A stretch of 7,288 nt of DNA from the NCBI GenBank assembly GCA_026193435.1, contig JAPHUN010000286.1:1-7288 (forward strand), in the 5' to 3' direction. A model generated the notes under the pieces. That model searched no databases. It was given only the letters and a program-made list of their open reading frames with translations, and was not told the origin of the DNA. This document shows positions 6,149-7,288 of the stretch, one piece after another. The translations under genes were made by a program, and so were the position numbers. The DNA is from Chlorobium sp. (GTDB lineage: Bacteria > Bacteroidota > Chlorobiia > Chlorobiales > Chlorobiaceae). Numbering within the stretch: the first letter of the stretch is position 1; every line of letters begins with the position of its first letter.

Positions 6149-7288
6149 TCAAGGTTGGTCGGGGATGGTAAAATACGGTTCCGGAATCAGGTTGCCGATA
6201 TTGAGAATAAGATCAGGGTCGAAGGTTTTCTTTATCCTTGCCATTTCGCTGATGCCTTTATCGCCGAACATGCTGACAAGGTACTCTGCCTTGAGCTTCC
6301 CTATACCGTGTTCTGCTGAAAGGGTGCCTCCGAGCTCAAGGACTTTGGCGATAAAATCTTTGTAGAGCGCTTTGGCTCGCAGGAATTCATCATGGTTGGA
6401 CGGCAGAATATTCAAGTGAACATGTGCATTGCCTATATGTCCGAATATGATATATCGGAAACCGTTTTTTTCACAGGTGTCACGGTAAAATTCAAAAAGT
6501 TCGACGAATGAACCCTCAGGAACAGCCATGTCTGTGCTGATCTTGCTTTCCGATTGAGCGTTCAGCCACTCGTTTACCTGTACCGGAAGCTGATGACGAA
6601 ACGCTCTCAAGGATCTCTGCTCATTGACATCGAGGGCGACCCAGGAGTCGTCAAGCATGGCGTTAGATGATTCCATGAGTGAAAACCATGATTCGAGGGC
6701 ACTCTCTTCGTTTATCGATGTAACCTCCTGCTCAAAAAAAACAGCCCCTGAACTCACTGCCGGTATTTCAGGATATGCTGCACGAAGAAACTCCAGCGAG
6801 TTGCGGTCAAAAAACTCAAGGGCCCTCGGGTCAACGCCGCCGGATTTTATTTTAGCCTGTTCAACAAAGGAAAACAGATCCTCCAGAGAGTGGAAATAGA
6901 CCAGGCAGGAGATGATTTTTTCAGGAAACGGCACAAGCTTCAGATCGGCATCGACAATAACCCCGAGCGTACCTTCCGAGCCGATAAACAGGTCGATAAG
7001 ATCCATACCTGGTTGTGAAAAGTAGCCGGCATTGTGTTTTGATGTCAGAGGGAGCGAGTAGTCCGGTTTTGCAAACACCATGTTTCCCGCAAGAGGGAGG
7101 TCCAGGCTGAACAGACCGTCCTTTCCGGCAAGATGTCGCCCCCTGGGAATATCGAGTATCTCTCCGGAAGAGAGAACAACGGTGATGCGCTCTATGTGAT
7201 TCCTTGTCGGCCCGTATTTGTAGCTTCGGGCCCCTGAAGAGTTGTTGGCAATGGTGCTGCCGATAAAACAGAGTTTTTCGGTAGGGTC
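6149..7288 (-). CDS. GlcD-like FAD-binding oxidase/dehydrogenase (N-terminus outside window)
   Basis: Flavoprotein of the GlcD/D-lactate dehydrogenase/D-2-hydroxyglutarate dehydrogenase family, which oxidises 2-hydroxy acids. The frame stays open to the window edge, giving 379 visible residues; the ATG at 7081-7079 is internal. The first 69 residues include [19 protein letters not shown] and GPTRNHI, part of the PCMH-type FAD-binding domain. Next come HNAGYF and [22 protein letters not shown]. The C-terminal domain contains [24 protein letters not shown] and [18 protein letters not shown], ending [16 protein letters not shown] as in GlcD. In GHIGNAHVH two histidines seven residues apart and the later glutamate match the metal-binding triad of D-2-hydroxyglutarate dehydrogenase, but the common DGN between them is NAH here. 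No Fe-S domain is fused at the C-terminus. Roughly 80-100 residues should be missing. The substrate (glycolate, D-lactate, D-2-hydroxyglutarate or other) cannot be read from sequence. Confidence 0.9.
   Translation of the reverse strand, partial: DPTEKLCFIGSTIANNSSGARSYKYGPTRNHIERITVVLSSGEILDIPRGRHLAGKDGLFSLDLPLAGNMVFAKPDYSLPLTSKHNAGYFSQPGMDLIDLFIGSEGTLGVIVDADLKLVPFPEKIISCLVYFHSLEDLFSFVEQAKIKSGGVDPRALEFFDRNSLEFLRAAYPEIPAVSSGAVFFEQEVTSINEESALESWFSLMESSNAMLDDSWVALDVNEQRSLRAFRHQLPVQVNEWLNAQSESKISTDMAVPEGSFVELFEFYRDTCEKNGFRYIIFGHIGNAHVHLNILPSNHDEFLRAKALYKDFIAKVLELGGTLSAEHGIGKLKAEYLVSMFGDKGISEMARIKKTFDPDLILNIGNLIPEPYFTIPDQP

Noticed and set aside
7079..7081. ATG as the start of the GlcD-like oxidase
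   Set aside because: The frame continues upstream to the window edge with 69 more residues that carry conserved FAD-domain motifs, so this Met is internal.

Overview
The window reads as ordinary bacterial chromosome of mid G+C, densely packed, with seven genes on the minus strand and the 3' end of one gene on the plus strand. No gap exceeds about 80 bases, so no stretch over 300 bases lacks a gene. I see no rRNA, tRNA, insertion sequence, CRISPR array or phage gene. The pyruvoyl-type arginine decarboxylase, the lack of strong Shine-Dalgarno sites at most starts and the overall protein character suggest a green sulfur bacterium (Chlorobiaceae, Chlorobium/Prosthecochloris-like). That is inference from memory of the family, not proof.

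Layout. Left edge, plus strand: the C-terminal 136 codons of NAD synthetase (nadE). It converges, across a 74-base gap with short direct repeats, on L-aspartate oxidase (nadB, minus), so the last and first enzymes of de novo NAD synthesis sit tail to tail. Going upstream along the minus strand from nadB come a DUF368/PopT-type membrane protein, a DedA-family membrane protein, a pyruvoyl-dependent arginine decarboxylase (pdaD), tyrosyl-tRNA synthetase (tyrS), the trans-translation factor smpB, and a GlcD-like FAD-dependent oxidase. The oxidase runs off the right edge without its N-terminus.

How the genes fit together. Minus-strand gaps, right to left, are 10, 61, 81, 59, 22 and 20 bases. This suggests two tight clusters: oxidase-smpB(-tyrS) and dedA-DUF368-nadB. 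pdaD lies between them with its own plausible promoter and a clear Shine-Dalgarno before a TTG start. smpB and tyrS both serve translation. pdaD would make agmatine for polyamine synthesis.

The most interesting point is that dedA and DUF368 are adjacent and probably co-transcribed. These are the two unrelated families recently shown to recycle undecaprenyl phosphate across the cytoplasmic membrane, so the pair looks like a small lipid-carrier recycling module. I did not find a clearly undescribed system; the other observations are leader-level structure, homopolymer runs in dedA and a variant metal-site motif in the oxidase.
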